64,000 bases of DNA from Sinorhizobium fredii (lineage in GTDB: Bacteria; Pseudomonadota; Alphaproteobacteria; Rhizobiales; Rhizobiaceae). The notes beneath the pieces were generated by a model. The model had not been told where the DNA came from. It ran no database searches and saw only the letters and a list, made by a program, of their open reading frames with translations. Where the stretch lies: contig NZ_CP024307.1 in the NCBI RefSeq assembly GCF_002944405.1, positions 640,501 to 704,500 on the forward strand, read 5' to 3'. Below, one piece after another: positions 1 through 8,031 of this stretch. The position numbers and the translations under genes are program-made. Positions within the stretch are counted from its first letter, which is position 1, and each line of letters begins with the position of its first letter.

Positions 1-1098
1 CTCGAATTGATCGATCCTGCCGCCGCCGATTTCCTTCTCGGTGCACTCCTCGCAGTCCTCCGCATGAATTTTGGCATGCGAGACGTCAACGCCAATTCGC
101 CCGAGGGTCAGCTTCTTGTGGTCGGCATAGAGACGCAATGTCATCGAGGTGCAGGCGCCAAGTGCGATCGACAGAAAGTCATAGGGTGACGGCCCGGAAT
201 CGAGCCCGCCCACTCTTTCGGGCTCATCGGCGAAGAGCCGATGGCCGCCGGCCTGAACCGCGTTTTGAAATTTGCCTTCGCCCGTTTCCGTCACACGGAC
301 GTGTTCAATCGTGCCCTCGCCTTGCGGCATGTCGGCGGAGAGATAACGGCTCAGCCATCCCGATATGATCCGGCCGACGAAGGCTGCGTCCTCCGGATCG
401 GTGAGCAGATGATCGGCCTTATCCAGCGATACAAAGCTCTTCGGATGTCTGGCCGCATGGAAGATTTCGGTAGCGTTCGCGATTCCGACGGTCTCGTCGA
501 GGGGAGCGTGAAGGATGAGGAGCGGTTTTTTCAGGCTTGCAACAGCATCCTTGATACGCTGCTCACGTGCATCTTCGACAAACTGCTTTCGAACGAGAAA
601 TGTACGCCCCGCGAGATCGACTTCGGCCGCACCGCTCTTTTCGATCTCCTCGAGGCTCGTTCCGAAGTTCTTCAGCACATGGCCCACGTCAGCCGGTGCA
701 CCGATTGTCGCCACGGCGCGCACCTCGGGAATCTCCTTGGCAACGGCCAGGACCGCAGCACCCCCGAGCGAGTGGCCAATCAGCAACGAAGGTGCCTGGT
801 AGTGTTGACGGAGATAGTCGGCGGCCGAAACCAGGTCGGCGACATTGGAGGAGAAATTCGTCGAGGCGAATTCCCCTTCACTCGATCCCAGGCCCGTGAA
901 ATCGAAGCGCAGGACAGCGATACCTTCGCGCGCAAGTTCCGCTGCAATGCGGCGCGCGGCCGCCAGATCCTTGGAACAGGTGAAGCAATGCGCAAAGAGT
1001 GCGTAAGCGCGCAATTGCCCGTTGGGCAGATCGAGGCGGGCGGCCAGGGTGGCCCCGGAATGGCCGGCAAATTGGTGCCGTTGCGTGTTGAAAGGCAT
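1..1098 (-). CDS. Bifunctional alpha/beta hydrolase / OsmC-family protein (3' end beyond window)
   Basis: The reverse strand reads continuously from an ATG at 1098 to the window edge, so the C-terminus is missing. Residues about 1-255 look like an alpha/beta hydrolase, with the nucleophile elbow GHSLGG and a later LDKADHLL segment suited to the catalytic His. From about residue 270 the protein changes to an OsmC-like domain, including YDFLSIALGACTSMTLRLYA with the reactive Cys typical of OsmC/Ohr peroxide-resistance proteins. This hydrolase-OsmC fusion is a known family, probably dealing with organic peroxides or other electrophiles in the cytoplasm; the substrate cannot be read from sequence. 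A good ribosome site (AGGAGC) lies just upstream of the chosen ATG. The second OsmC Cys seems present in the segment HAEDCEECTE. Confidence 0.88.
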   Translation of the reverse strand, partial: MPFNTQRHQFAGHSGATLAARLDLPNGQLRAYALFAHCFTCSKDLAAARRIAAELAREGIAVLRFDFTGLGSSEGEFASTNFSSNVADLVSAADYLRQHYQAPSLLIGHSLGGAAVLAVAKEIPEVRAVATIGAPADVGHVLKNFGTSLEEIEKSGAAEVDLAGRTFLVRKQFVEDAREQRIKDAVASLKKPLLILHAPLDETVGIANATEIFHAARHPKSFVSLDKADHLLTDPEDAAFVGRIISGWLSRYLSADMPQGEGTIEHVRVTETGEGKFQNAVQAGGHRLFADEPERVGGLDSGPSPYDFLSIALGACTSMTLRLYADHKKLTLGRIGVDVSHAKIHAEDCEECTEKEIGGGRIDQFE

Positions 1099-1168
1099 GG
1101 TAACGCTCCTTGGCTCCGCGGAAAGGAGCATTCTACACCTGCAACGACGACGGACTACCTACAACGCC

Positions 1169-1262
1169 GCGCGTCTTATCAGACGCGCAAAGGTCGCTGC
1201 AGCACTTTGAATTGCTGCATGTCTTTGTCCTTAAATCGAGGTCGACTTAAGGAGACATGCAG
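1169..1262. repeat. Rhizobial intergenic mosaic repeat, copy 1
   Basis: This block begins with a palindrome (GCGCGTCT-TATC-AGACGCGC) and continues through GCTGCAGC into a long inverted repeat, CTGCATGTCT at 1215-1224 pairing with AGACATGCAG at 1253-1262, with CCTTAA/TTAAGG inside. A close copy lies at 1947-2048. The form resembles the short intergenic mosaic elements (RIME/ABC type) described in Sinorhizobium. The two copies enclose the VOC gene. Confidence 0.75.
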
Positions 1263-1269
1263 TAGCTGT

Positions 1270-1443
1270 TCATTTCGCCAGAGTTTCGACGCGTCGGGTC
1301 GACGCGCCGACGTCGCCTTTGATCTGCTCGGCTATGCGCTTCTGCTCGTCGTTCACAAGATGGATCAGTAACCGAGCGCGGCGCTCAAGGGCCGGAAGCA
1401 GCTTCCGGCCAGCCTGGCTTTCAGGTCCTCGCAGTAGGATCGC
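1270..1443 (-). pseudogene. Possible gene remnant downstream of the VOC gene
   Basis: The reverse strand between the VOC stop and the mosaic repeat has an open frame with coding-like composition, ending in a segment around RIAEQIKGDV and a TGA at 1270. It has no convincing start codon or ribosome site, and reading upstream it enters the VOC gene in another frame. A hairpin (GGCCGGAA/TTCCGGCC, 1390-1410) sits inside it. I do not recognise a family. It could be the tail of a decayed neighbour or chance coding-like sequence. Confidence 0.2.
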
Positions 1444-1445
1444 AG

Positions 1446-1892
1446 TCAGCCCTGCGTCGGCCGCCAGTCGGGCGACGGAATGACGTTGATCATCCACGGG
1501 ACGCCGAACCTGTCGATCAGGGAACCGAAACCGGGCGACCAGAAGGTCTCGCCAAAGGGCATGACTGGCTTGCCCCCTTCGGACAGCTGATCGAACCAGC
1601 GTTGGGCTTCGGCCTTGTCCTGCGTGTGCAGAGTGACATCGAAGCCGTTCTTGGGCTTGTCGATGTTCCGAGCCCATTCGACGTCCATGTCGGCGCCCAT
1701 CAGCGCCTGGTCGCCGACCTCCAGCCAGCAGTGCATCAGCCAATCCTTGTATTTGGGATCGTTGATCGGCATGTCCGGTGGGGCTTCACCGTAGGAATGG
1801 GCGGCGGTGATCTTGCCGCCGAGCACCTTGGCGTAGAACTCGAACGCCTCGCGGCATTGCCCTTGGAAACTCAGGCTGGTGACGATCTTCAT
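1446..1892 (-). CDS. VOC (glyoxalase/PhnB-like) family protein
   Basis: A 148-residue protein starting MKIVTSLSFQGQCREAFEFY. This is the usual opening of PhnB-like members of the vicinal oxygen chelate superfamily, and the length fits one such unit of two paired beta-alpha-beta-beta-beta modules. Family landmarks include the early GQCREAFEFYAKVLGG segment, DMPIND, and the C-terminal SLIDRFGVPWMINV. Members range from metal-dependent lyases and dioxygenases to proteins of unknown activity, so no substrate is assigned. The ATG at 1892 is preferred because AGAAGGA precedes it; a longer in-frame extension upstream runs through the mosaic repeat and is unlikely to be translated. The gene stands alone between two repeat copies. 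Confidence 0.85.
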   Translation of the reverse strand: MKIVTSLSFQGQCREAFEFYAKVLGGKITAAHSYGEAPPDMPINDPKYKDWLMHCWLEVGDQALMGADMDVEWARNIDKPKNGFDVTLHTQDKAEAQRWFDQLSEGGKPVMPFGETFWSPGFGSLIDRFGVPWMINVIPSPDWRPTQG

Positions 1893-1946
1893 GATTGCGT
1901 CCTTCTCGTCGTTGTGATTTCGGATTTGGAACGGAAACGGCAGGCC

Positions 1947-2048
1947 TGCAGCGGCGCGCGACTTACCAGACGCGCAAAGGTCGCTGCAGCGCTTGAATTG
2001 CTGCATGTCTGGGTCCTTAAACCGAGTTTGATTTAAGGAGACATGCAG
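1947..2048. repeat. Rhizobial intergenic mosaic repeat, copy 2
   Basis: Second copy of the element at 1169-1262, in the same orientation and with a few substitutions. It keeps the GCGCG...CGCGC palindrome, the GTCGCTGCAGC core and the terminal inverted repeat CTGCATGTCT (2001-2010) / AGACATGCAG (2039-2048). It lies upstream of the VOC gene, between that gene and the BA14K gene, so it would be transcribed in the 5' leader of any upstream VOC promoter. Confidence 0.75.
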
Positions 2049-2127
2049 TGAGCAATCCCGGGCATCTTTCGGCACCTGCGAGTTCATAGCCGTGGTGGCG
2101 GCGGATCCGCCCGGTGATCTCACACTA

Positions 2128-2143
2128 ACGTTGATATCAACGT
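2128..2143. promoter_or_regulatory. Perfect 16-bp palindrome, operator candidate
   Basis: ACGTTGATATCAACGT is its own reverse complement. It lies in the divergent gap between the VOC gene (start 1892, minus) and the BA14K gene (start 2310, plus), where dimeric repressors often bind. No regulator gene of a matching type is adjacent, so the bound protein is unknown and the role is inferred from position and symmetry alone. Confidence 0.4.
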
Positions 2144-2309
2144 AAATCCGCTCGGCTGTCAACCGGGAGCTACGTTTTCCCTAGACCGAACCGTCGGGAC
2201 ACCGATTCGGTGGACTGCCGGCGACGTCAGTCTCCCGGAAACAAAGTGCGACGATCTCCATTCCGCGTTATAATCGACATGCGGCGGTTTAGATGGAAAG
2301 GCGCAGCCG

Positions 2310-2795
2310 ATGAAGAGGCTAGCAATCGTTGCCTTGTCGCTCGCGACGACGTTGACAAGCGTCCCGCCGGCCATGGCATTTCCAATCGTTGTCGCGGCGA
2401 AGGTCGAGGCAGCGCAGGCGCAGCCGGTCCAGTACAGGCGCTATCGCGGTGGCTATCGGGGCGGGTACCACGGGCATCACCATAACGGTGGTGGTGGCGA
2501 TGACTGGGCCTGGGCGCTCGGAGGGCTCGCAGCCGGCGCGCTCATCGGCGGGCTGTTGACGCAGCCGAGGTATTATGGGCCCGGCTACTACGATCAGTAT
2601 TACGATCAGGGCTATTACGGACCGACCTATTATCGGCCGCGCTACTACGCGCCGCGTTATTACCGTCAGACCTATTATGGCGGCAATGCGCATGCGCGCT
2701 GGTGCTATGCGCGTTATCGGTCCTACAGGGCTTACGACAACACGTTCCAACCCTATTACGGTCCGCGACAGGCGTGCGTATCGCCTTACTATTGA
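2310..2795 (+). CDS. BA14K-family secreted protein, Tyr-rich
   Basis: A 161-residue protein with a clear Sec signal peptide ([23 protein letters not shown], cleavage near 23). A Gly/His-rich stretch ([19 protein letters not shown]), a short hydrophobic glycine-zipper-like segment ([15 protein letters not shown], about 71-86) and a strongly Tyr-rich region follow. The last 35 residues match the BA14K domain pattern: [19 protein letters not shown]...GPRQAC with two conserved Cys. BA14K proteins are small envelope proteins of Rhizobiales, first known as a Brucella immunoreactive antigen with lectin-like activity. The start follows GGAAAGG. It is convergent with the repeat-protein gene and shares a terminator with it. 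Confidence 0.88.
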   Translation: MKRLAIVALSLATTLTSVPPAMAFPIVVAAKVEAAQAQPVQYRRYRGGYRGGYHGHHHNGGGGDDWAWALGGLAAGALIGGLLTQPRYYGPGYYDQYYDQGYYGPTYYRPRYYAPRYYRQTYYGGNAHARWCYARYRSYRAYDNTFQPYYGPRQACVSPYY

Positions 2796-2912
2796 TAACA
2801 CGGCGCCACGGAGCCTCATGCCACGCACGTGAGCCGAGGCAGGCCCCGCCGATGACCGCCTTCGAGATCCGGCGCCCCCTGGCGTTCACCACTCCAGCTC
2901 CGGACAAATTGC

Positions 2913-2944
2913 AACGGCCCCGCATCGGGTGAGGCGGGGCCGTT
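2913..2944. terminator. Bidirectional terminator between convergent genes
   Basis: An 11-bp perfect stem, AACGGCCCCGC (2913-2923) and GCGGGGCCGTT (2934-2944), lies between the BA14K stop (2795) and the stop of the minus-strand repeat gene (2968). It is GC-rich with A/T flanks on both sides, so it can serve both strands. Confidence 0.8.
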
Positions 2945-2967
2945 AGCTCGATCAAATCAGGCTTGGA

Positions 2968-5900
2968 CTAGATGGCCTGGTATGCCGCGATGATCGCTTC
3001 CACCTGCGAGTCGTCCAGTGCATCCACCTGAGCCGTGGTGACGGCCAGCAACTGGTCGCTGGAGAGGCTCAGGATATCGTCGCTGGACAGGCCGGCGAGT
3101 GCGCTCGTGCTGATCGCGGCGATGTCGGCGGTCGAGAAGGTCGCGAGGTCATCCGTGGAGAGTGCTGCGATATCGGCCGAGTCCAGCGCTGCGACCTGGG
3201 CCGAGGTCAGCGCCTCGACCTGATCGGTGCTCATCGCGTCGATCTGGTCGGAGCTCAGAGCGCCGATGACCTTCGTGCTCAAGGCGGCGACCTGGTCGGT
3301 GGTGAGCGCCGCGACGTTATCCGTCGAGAGCGCGGTCAGCTGCGTCGAGGTGAGCGCCGCGATCTGGGCCGAGGTGAGCGCTGCCACCTGGTCCGAGGTG
3401 AGCGCCCCGATCTGCGCGGTGGACAGTGCTGCGACCTGGGTGGTCTTCAGCGCCGCAGCCTGGTCGGTCGAAAGGGCCGCCAGATTGTCGGTGGAAAGAC
3501 CCGTCAGAGCAGTCACCGAGATTGCCGCGATGTCGGCAGTCGAGAAGGTCCCGAGATCCTCCGATGCGAAGGCTGCAAGCTGCGCCGAGCCGAGCGCGGC
3601 CACCTGTGCCGTCGTCAGAGCCTCAGCCTGAGCGGAGCTCATGGCGTCGATCTGGGTGGAGCTCAGAGCGGCGACCGTCTTCGAGTTCAGCGCCGCGACC
3701 TGGTCGGTGGAGAGCGCCGCGACGTTGTCGGTGGAGAGCACCGCAATCTGCGTGGAGCTCAGGGTGCCGACCTGGGACGTGGTGAGCGCAGCCACCTGAT
3801 CCGAGGTGAGGGCGGCGATCTGGGCGCTCTTCAGCGCTGCGATCTGGCTGGTCTTCAGCGCTGCCGCCTGGTCCGTCGACAGTGCCGCGACATTGTCGGT
3901 CGTCAATCCGGCGAGGGCAGTCGCGGTGATCGCAGCGATCTCGGCGGTCGAGAAGGTTGCGATGTCCTCGGAAGCCAGAGCCGCAATGTCGGCCGAGTCG
4001 AGCGCCGCGATCTGGGCGGAGGTCAAGGCTTCAGCCTGATCGGACGTCAGCGCGCCGATCTGTGCCGAGCTCAGCGCTGCGACCGTCTTCGAGTTCAACG
4101 CTGCCACCTGATCGGTCGAGAGCGCGGCGACATTGTCGGTGGAGAGCGCCGAAATCTGCGTCGAGGTCAGGGCTGCCACCTGCGACGAGGTGAGGGCAAC
4201 GACCTGGTCCGATGTCAGGGCGGCGATCTGGCCCGTCTTCAGCGCCACGACCTGGGTGGTCTTCAGTGCTGCGGTCTGATCGGTGGAGAGAGCTGCGACA
4301 TTATCGGTGGAAAGACCGCCCAGCGCCGTGACCGTGATCGCTGCAATATCGGCGGTCGAGAAGCCGGCGATATCCTCGGAGGCGAAAGCCGCAAGCTGCG
4401 TCGAGGTGAGCGCCGCCACCTGCGCCGTGGTCAGTGCCTCGGCCTGATCGGAGGTCAGTGCTTCGATCTGCGCCGAAGTGAGCGCTGCGACACTCTTCGA
4501 GTTGAGCGCTGCGACCAGATCGGTGGAGAGGGCGGCGATGTTGTCGGTCGTCAGTGCCTTCACCTGCGTCGAGGTCAGGGCTCCGACCTGCGACGAGGTG
4601 AGCGCCACGATCTGATCCGAGGTAAGCGCGCCGACCTGGGCGGTCGAGAGCGCTGCGACCTGGCCGGTCTTCAGTGCCGCAGCCTGATCGGTCGAAAGGG
4701 CCGCGAGATTGTCGGTGGAAAGACCCGTCAGCGCGGTGACCGAGATTGCCGCGATATCGGTGGTGGAGAAGGTCGCCAGATCTTCGGAAGCGAAGGCGGC
4801 GAGCTGCGTCGAGCCGAGCGCGGCCACCTGCGCCGTCGTCAGAGCCTCAGCCTGATCGGAGCTCAGGGCGTCGATCTGGGTCGAGGTGAGCGCCGCGACC
4901 GTCTTCGAGTTCAGCGCCGCGACCTGATCGGTGGAGAGCGCGGCGACATTGTCGGTGGAGAGCACCGAAACCTGCGTCGAGCTCAGGGCTCCGACCTGGG
5001 ACGTGGTGAGCGCGACGATCTGGTCCGAGGTGAGCGCCGCGATCTGGGCGGTTTTCAGCGCCGCGATCTGGGTGGTCTTCAACGCAGCGGCCTGGTCGGT
5101 GGACAGTGCCGCGACATTGTCGGTCGAGAGGCCTGCAAGGGCGGCGACGGTGATGGCCGCAATGTCTGCCGTCGAGAAGGTCGCGATATCTTCCGAGGCC
5201 AGGGCGCCAAGCTGGGCCATGGTCAAGGCGGCGACCTGCGCCGAGTTCAGCGCTTCGAGCTGATCGGAGCTCATCGCATCGATCTGCACCGTCGAAAGCG
5301 ACGCCAGCGTCTTGGTGTTGAGCGCCGCGACCTGATCGGTGGTCAGTGCCGAGAGGCTGTCGGTGGTGATCGCGGAGGCCTGCGTCGAGGTCAGGGCACC
5401 GATCTGAGTGGTGCTCAGGGCGGCGATCTGGCCCGAGGTGAGGGCGGCGATCTGGGTGCTCTTCAGCGCTGCGACCTGGGTGGTCTTCAGTGCTGCGGCC
5501 TGATCGGTCGACAGGGCCGCGACATTGTCGGTGGAGAGGCCGGCGAGCGCTGCGACCGAGATCGCCGCGATGTCGGCGGTCGAGAAGGCTGCGATATCTT
5601 CCGAAGCGAGCGCAGAAAGTTGTGTCGAGCTGAGCGCGCCGACAAGAACCGAGGTCAGCGCCTCCACCTGAGTGGAGCTGAGCGCGCCGATCTGTGCCGT
5701 GCTCAAGGCCGCGACAGTCTTCGAGTTCAGCGCTGCCACCTGATCGGTGGAGAGTGCCGCGATATTTTCGGTGCTGATGGCGGACACCTGCGACGAGGTC
5801 AGCGCTGCGACCTGGGAGGAACTCAGGGCCACGATCTGGTCCGAAGTCAGGGCGGCGATTTGGGCGGTCTTCAGCGCCGCGACCTGGGTGGTCTTCAGCG

Positions 5901-8031
5901 CTGCGGCCTGATCGGTGGAGAGCGCCGCGACATTGTCGGTGGAAAGACCGGTCAGGGCAGTGACCGAGATTGCCGCAACGTCGGCGGTCGAGAACCCGGC
6001 GATGTCCTCCGAGGCGAAGGCCGCAATCTGGGTCGAGCTGAGCGATGCCACTTGAGCCGTGGTGAGAGCTTCGGCCTGGTCGGAAGTCAGGGCCTCTACC
6101 TGTGTGGAGCTCAGCGCTGCGACCGCCTTCGAGTTCAAGGCGGCGACCTGGTCGGTGGAGAGCGCGGCGACATTGTCGGTGGAGAGCGCCTTGACCTGCG
6201 TCGAGGTCAGGGCTCCGACCTGCGACGAGGTGAGCGCCACGACCTGATCCGAGGTGAGGGCGGCAATCTGCGTCGACTTCAGCGCCGCGACCTGGGTGGT
6301 CTTCAGCGCAGCCGCCTGGTCGGTGGAGAGTGCCGCGACGTTATCGGTGGAAAGACCTGCCAGCGCCGTGACGGTGATCGCCGCAATGTCGGCGGTCGAG
6401 AAGGCGGCGATATCCTCCGAGGCGAAGGCCGCGATCTGCGTCGAGGTGAGCGCGGCCACCTGGGCCGTGGTCAGAGCCTCGGCCTGGTCGGAAGTGAGCG
6501 CGCCGATCTGTGCGGATGTCAGAGCCGCGACCGCCTTCGAGTTGAGCGCTGCGACCTGGTCGGTGGAGAGTGCGGCAACATTATCTGTGGAGAGCGCCGC
6601 CACCTGTGTGGAGCTCAGCGCTCCGACCTGGGACGAGGTCAGCGCCACGACCTGGTCGGAGGTAAGGGCGGCGATCTGGGTGGTTTTCAGTGCTGCGAGC
6701 TGGCTGGTTTTCAGCGCTGCGGTCTGATCGGTGGACAGAGCGGCGACATTATCCGTAGAGAGACCCGACAGGGCGGTCGCGGTGATTGCCGCAATCTCCG
6801 AGGTCGAGAAAGTTCCGATATCCTCGGAAGCCAGCGCGGCAATATCGGCCGAATCGAAGGCGGCAATCTGAACGGCGGACAGAGCGTCGACCTGATCGGA
6901 GGTCAGCGCGCCGATCTGGGCCGAGCTCAGAGCTGCGACGGTCTTGGAGTTGAGCGCTGCGACCTGATCGGTGGAGAGCGCTGCGACATTGTCGGTGGAG
7001 AGTGCAGAAATCTGCGTCGAACTCAGGACGCCGACCTGCGACGAGGTGAGCGCCACGACCTGATCGGAGGTGAGGGCGGCGATCTGGGCGGTCTTCAGCG
7101 CGGCGACCTGGGTGGTCTTCAGCGCTGCGGCCTGATCGGTGGAGAGAGCTGCGACATTATCGGTGGAAAGACCGCCCAGCGCCGTGACCGTGATCGCTGC
7201 AATATCGGCGGTCGAGAAGCCGGCGATATCCTCGGAGGCGAAAGCCGCAAGCTGCGTCGAGGTGAGCGCCGCCACCTGCGCCGTGGTCAGTGCCTCGGCC
7301 TGATCGGAAGTCAGCGCTTCGATCTGTGCCGAAGTCAGCGCCGCGACGGTCTTCGAGTTGAGCGCTGCGACCTGGTCGGTGGACAGGGCGGCGATGTTGT
7401 CGGTGGAGAGCGCCTTTACCTGTGTCGAGCTCAGGACGGCGACCTGCGAAGTGCTGAGCGCGCCGATCTGGTCCGACGTGAGGGCGGCGATCTGCGTGGT
7501 CTTCAGCGCTGCAACCTGGGTGGTCTTCAGGGCAGCGGCCTGGTCGGTCGACAGTGCCGCGAGATTGTCGGTGGAGAGACCTGCCAGCGCGGTGGCGGAA
7601 ATCGCTGCGACCTCGGCGGTCGAGAAGGTGGTGATATCTTCCGAGGCCAGCGCCGCGATCTGCGTCGAGGTGAGCGCGGCCACTTGCGACGTGGTCAGCG
7701 CCTCGGCCTGGTCGGACGTCAGGCCGCCGATCTGTGCCGAGCTGAGCGCCGCCACCTGCGACGTCGCCAGGCTTGCGATCTTCGCCGCATCGATGGCTGC
7801 CAGCTGGTCGAGGCTGATGCCGGCGACCGAGGTTGCGGCAATGGCGCTCAGCTGTGCGGTGGAGAAGATCGCGACATCTTCCGTATCGAGCGCCGCAATC
7901 TGGGTCGAGGAAAGCGCCTTGACCTGAGCAGTGGTCATAGCCGCGACGTCTTCCGTAGTCAGCGAGGCAACTGCGGAGGTCGAGAGATTTTTGATCTGCG
8001 TGACGCTCAGAGAAGAGATGATGGAAGTCAT
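2968..8031 (-). CDS. Giant octapeptide-repeat protein A (1687 aa), probable exported surface protein
   Basis: Almost the whole protein is a run of about 210 octapeptides of form [ST][ST]xQ[VI]xAL, for example STDQVAAL, TSAQIGAL and KTTQVAAL. Position 5 is a branched aliphatic, position 8 Leu/Ile/Phe and position 4 Gln/Asp/Asn. Seventeen octads make a 136-residue cassette marked by a segment such as ASEDIATFSTADIAAI; about 12 cassettes occur. I see no Cys, Trp, Pro, His or Arg, and acidic residues outnumber Lys. There is no Sec signal peptide, transmembrane segment or lipobox. The N-terminus MTSIISSLS and the C-terminus ending IIAAYQAI are shared in form with repeat protein B (13682-20758), so they may carry the export signal. 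The ATG follows GAAGG. It diverges from a GT41 gene, which makes it a candidate glycosylation acceptor. Known family and function: not recognised. The octads suggest a regular solenoid, but this is inference. Confidence 0.85.
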   Translation of the reverse strand: MTSIISSLSVTQIKNLSTSAVASLTTEDVAAMTTAQVKALSSTQIAALDTEDVAIFSTAQLSAIAATSVAGISLDQLAAIDAAKIASLATSQVAALSSAQIGGLTSDQAEALTTSQVAALTSTQIAALASEDITTFSTAEVAAISATALAGLSTDNLAALSTDQAAALKTTQVAALKTTQIAALTSDQIGALSTSQVAVLSSTQVKALSTDNIAALSTDQVAALNSKTVAALTSAQIEALTSDQAEALTTAQVAALTSTQLAAFASEDIAGFSTADIAAITVTALGGLSTDNVAALSTDQAAALKTTQVAALKTAQIAALTSDQVVALTSSQVGVLSSTQISALSTDNVAALSTDQVAALNSKTVAALSSAQIGALTSDQVDALSAVQIAAFDSADIAALASEDIGTFSTSEIAAITATALSGLSTDNVAALSTDQTAALKTSQLAALKTTQIAALTSDQVVALTSSQVGALSSTQVAALSTDNVAALSTDQVAALNSKAVAALTSAQIGALTSDQAEALTTAQVAALTSTQIAAFASEDIAAFSTADIAAITVTALAGLSTDNVAALSTDQAAALKTTQVAALKSTQIAALTSDQVVALTSSQVGALTSTQVKALSTDNVAALSTDQVAALNSKAVAALSSTQVEALTSDQAEALTTAQVASLSSTQIAAFASEDIAGFSTADVAAISVTALTGLSTDNVAALSTDQAAALKTTQVAALKTAQIAALTSDQIVALSSSQVAALTSSQVSAISTENIAALSTDQVAALNSKTVAALSTAQIGALSSTQVEALTSVLVGALSSTQLSALASEDIAAFSTADIAAISVAALAGLSTDNVAALSTDQAAALKTTQVAALKSTQIAALTSGQIAALSTTQIGALTSTQASAITTDSLSALTTDQVAALNTKTLASLSTVQIDAMSSDQLEALNSAQVAALTMAQLGALASEDIATFSTADIAAITVAALAGLSTDNVAALSTDQAAALKTTQIAALKTAQIAALTSDQIVALTTSQVGALSSTQVSVLSTDNVAALSTDQVAALNSKTVAALTSTQIDALSSDQAEALTTAQVAALGSTQLAAFASEDLATFSTTDIAAISVTALTGLSTDNLAALSTDQAAALKTGQVAALSTAQVGALTSDQIVALTSSQVGALTSTQVKALTTDNIAALSTDLVAALNSKSVAALTSAQIEALTSDQAEALTTAQVAALTSTQLAAFASEDIAGFSTADIAAITVTALGGLSTDNVAALSTDQTAALKTTQVVALKTGQIAALTSDQVVALTSSQVAALTSTQISALSTDNVAALSTDQVAALNSKTVAALSSAQIGALTSDQAEALTSAQIAALDSADIAALASEDIATFSTAEIAAITATALAGLTTDNVAALSTDQAAALKTSQIAALKSAQIAALTSDQVAALTTSQVGTLSSTQIAVLSTDNVAALSTDQVAALNSKTVAALSSTQIDAMSSAQAEALTTAQVAALGSAQLAAFASEDLGTFSTADIAAISVTALTGLSTDNLAALSTDQAAALKTTQVAALSTAQIGALTSDQVAALTSAQIAALTSTQLTALSTDNVAALTTDQVAALSTKVIGALSSDQIDAMSTDQVEALTSAQVAALDSADIAALSTDDLATFSTADIAAISTSALAGLSSDDILSLSSDQLLAVTTAQVDALDDSQVEAIIAAYQAI
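3131..7628. repeat. Tandem 408-bp coding repeat array
   Basis: The short marker GTCGAGAA (with few substitutions) recurs at 3131, 3539, 3947, 4355, 4763, 5171, 5579, 5987, 6395, 6803, 7211 and 7619, spaced exactly 408 bp apart. This equals 17 octapeptides, with no insertion or deletion across eleven periods. The last marker nearer the gene start, at 7859, is only 240 bp away, so the cassette next to the N-terminus is short. Blocks 4276-4452 and 7132-7308 are identical over 177 bp. Such perfect register and patchy identity are signs of unequal exchange or gene conversion. Confidence 0.9.

Noticed and set aside
3131..7859. CRISPR array or satellite DNA because of strict 408-bp spacing
   Set aside because: The period keeps the reading frame and encodes a regular protein; there are no short identical direct repeats with unique spacers and no cas genes.
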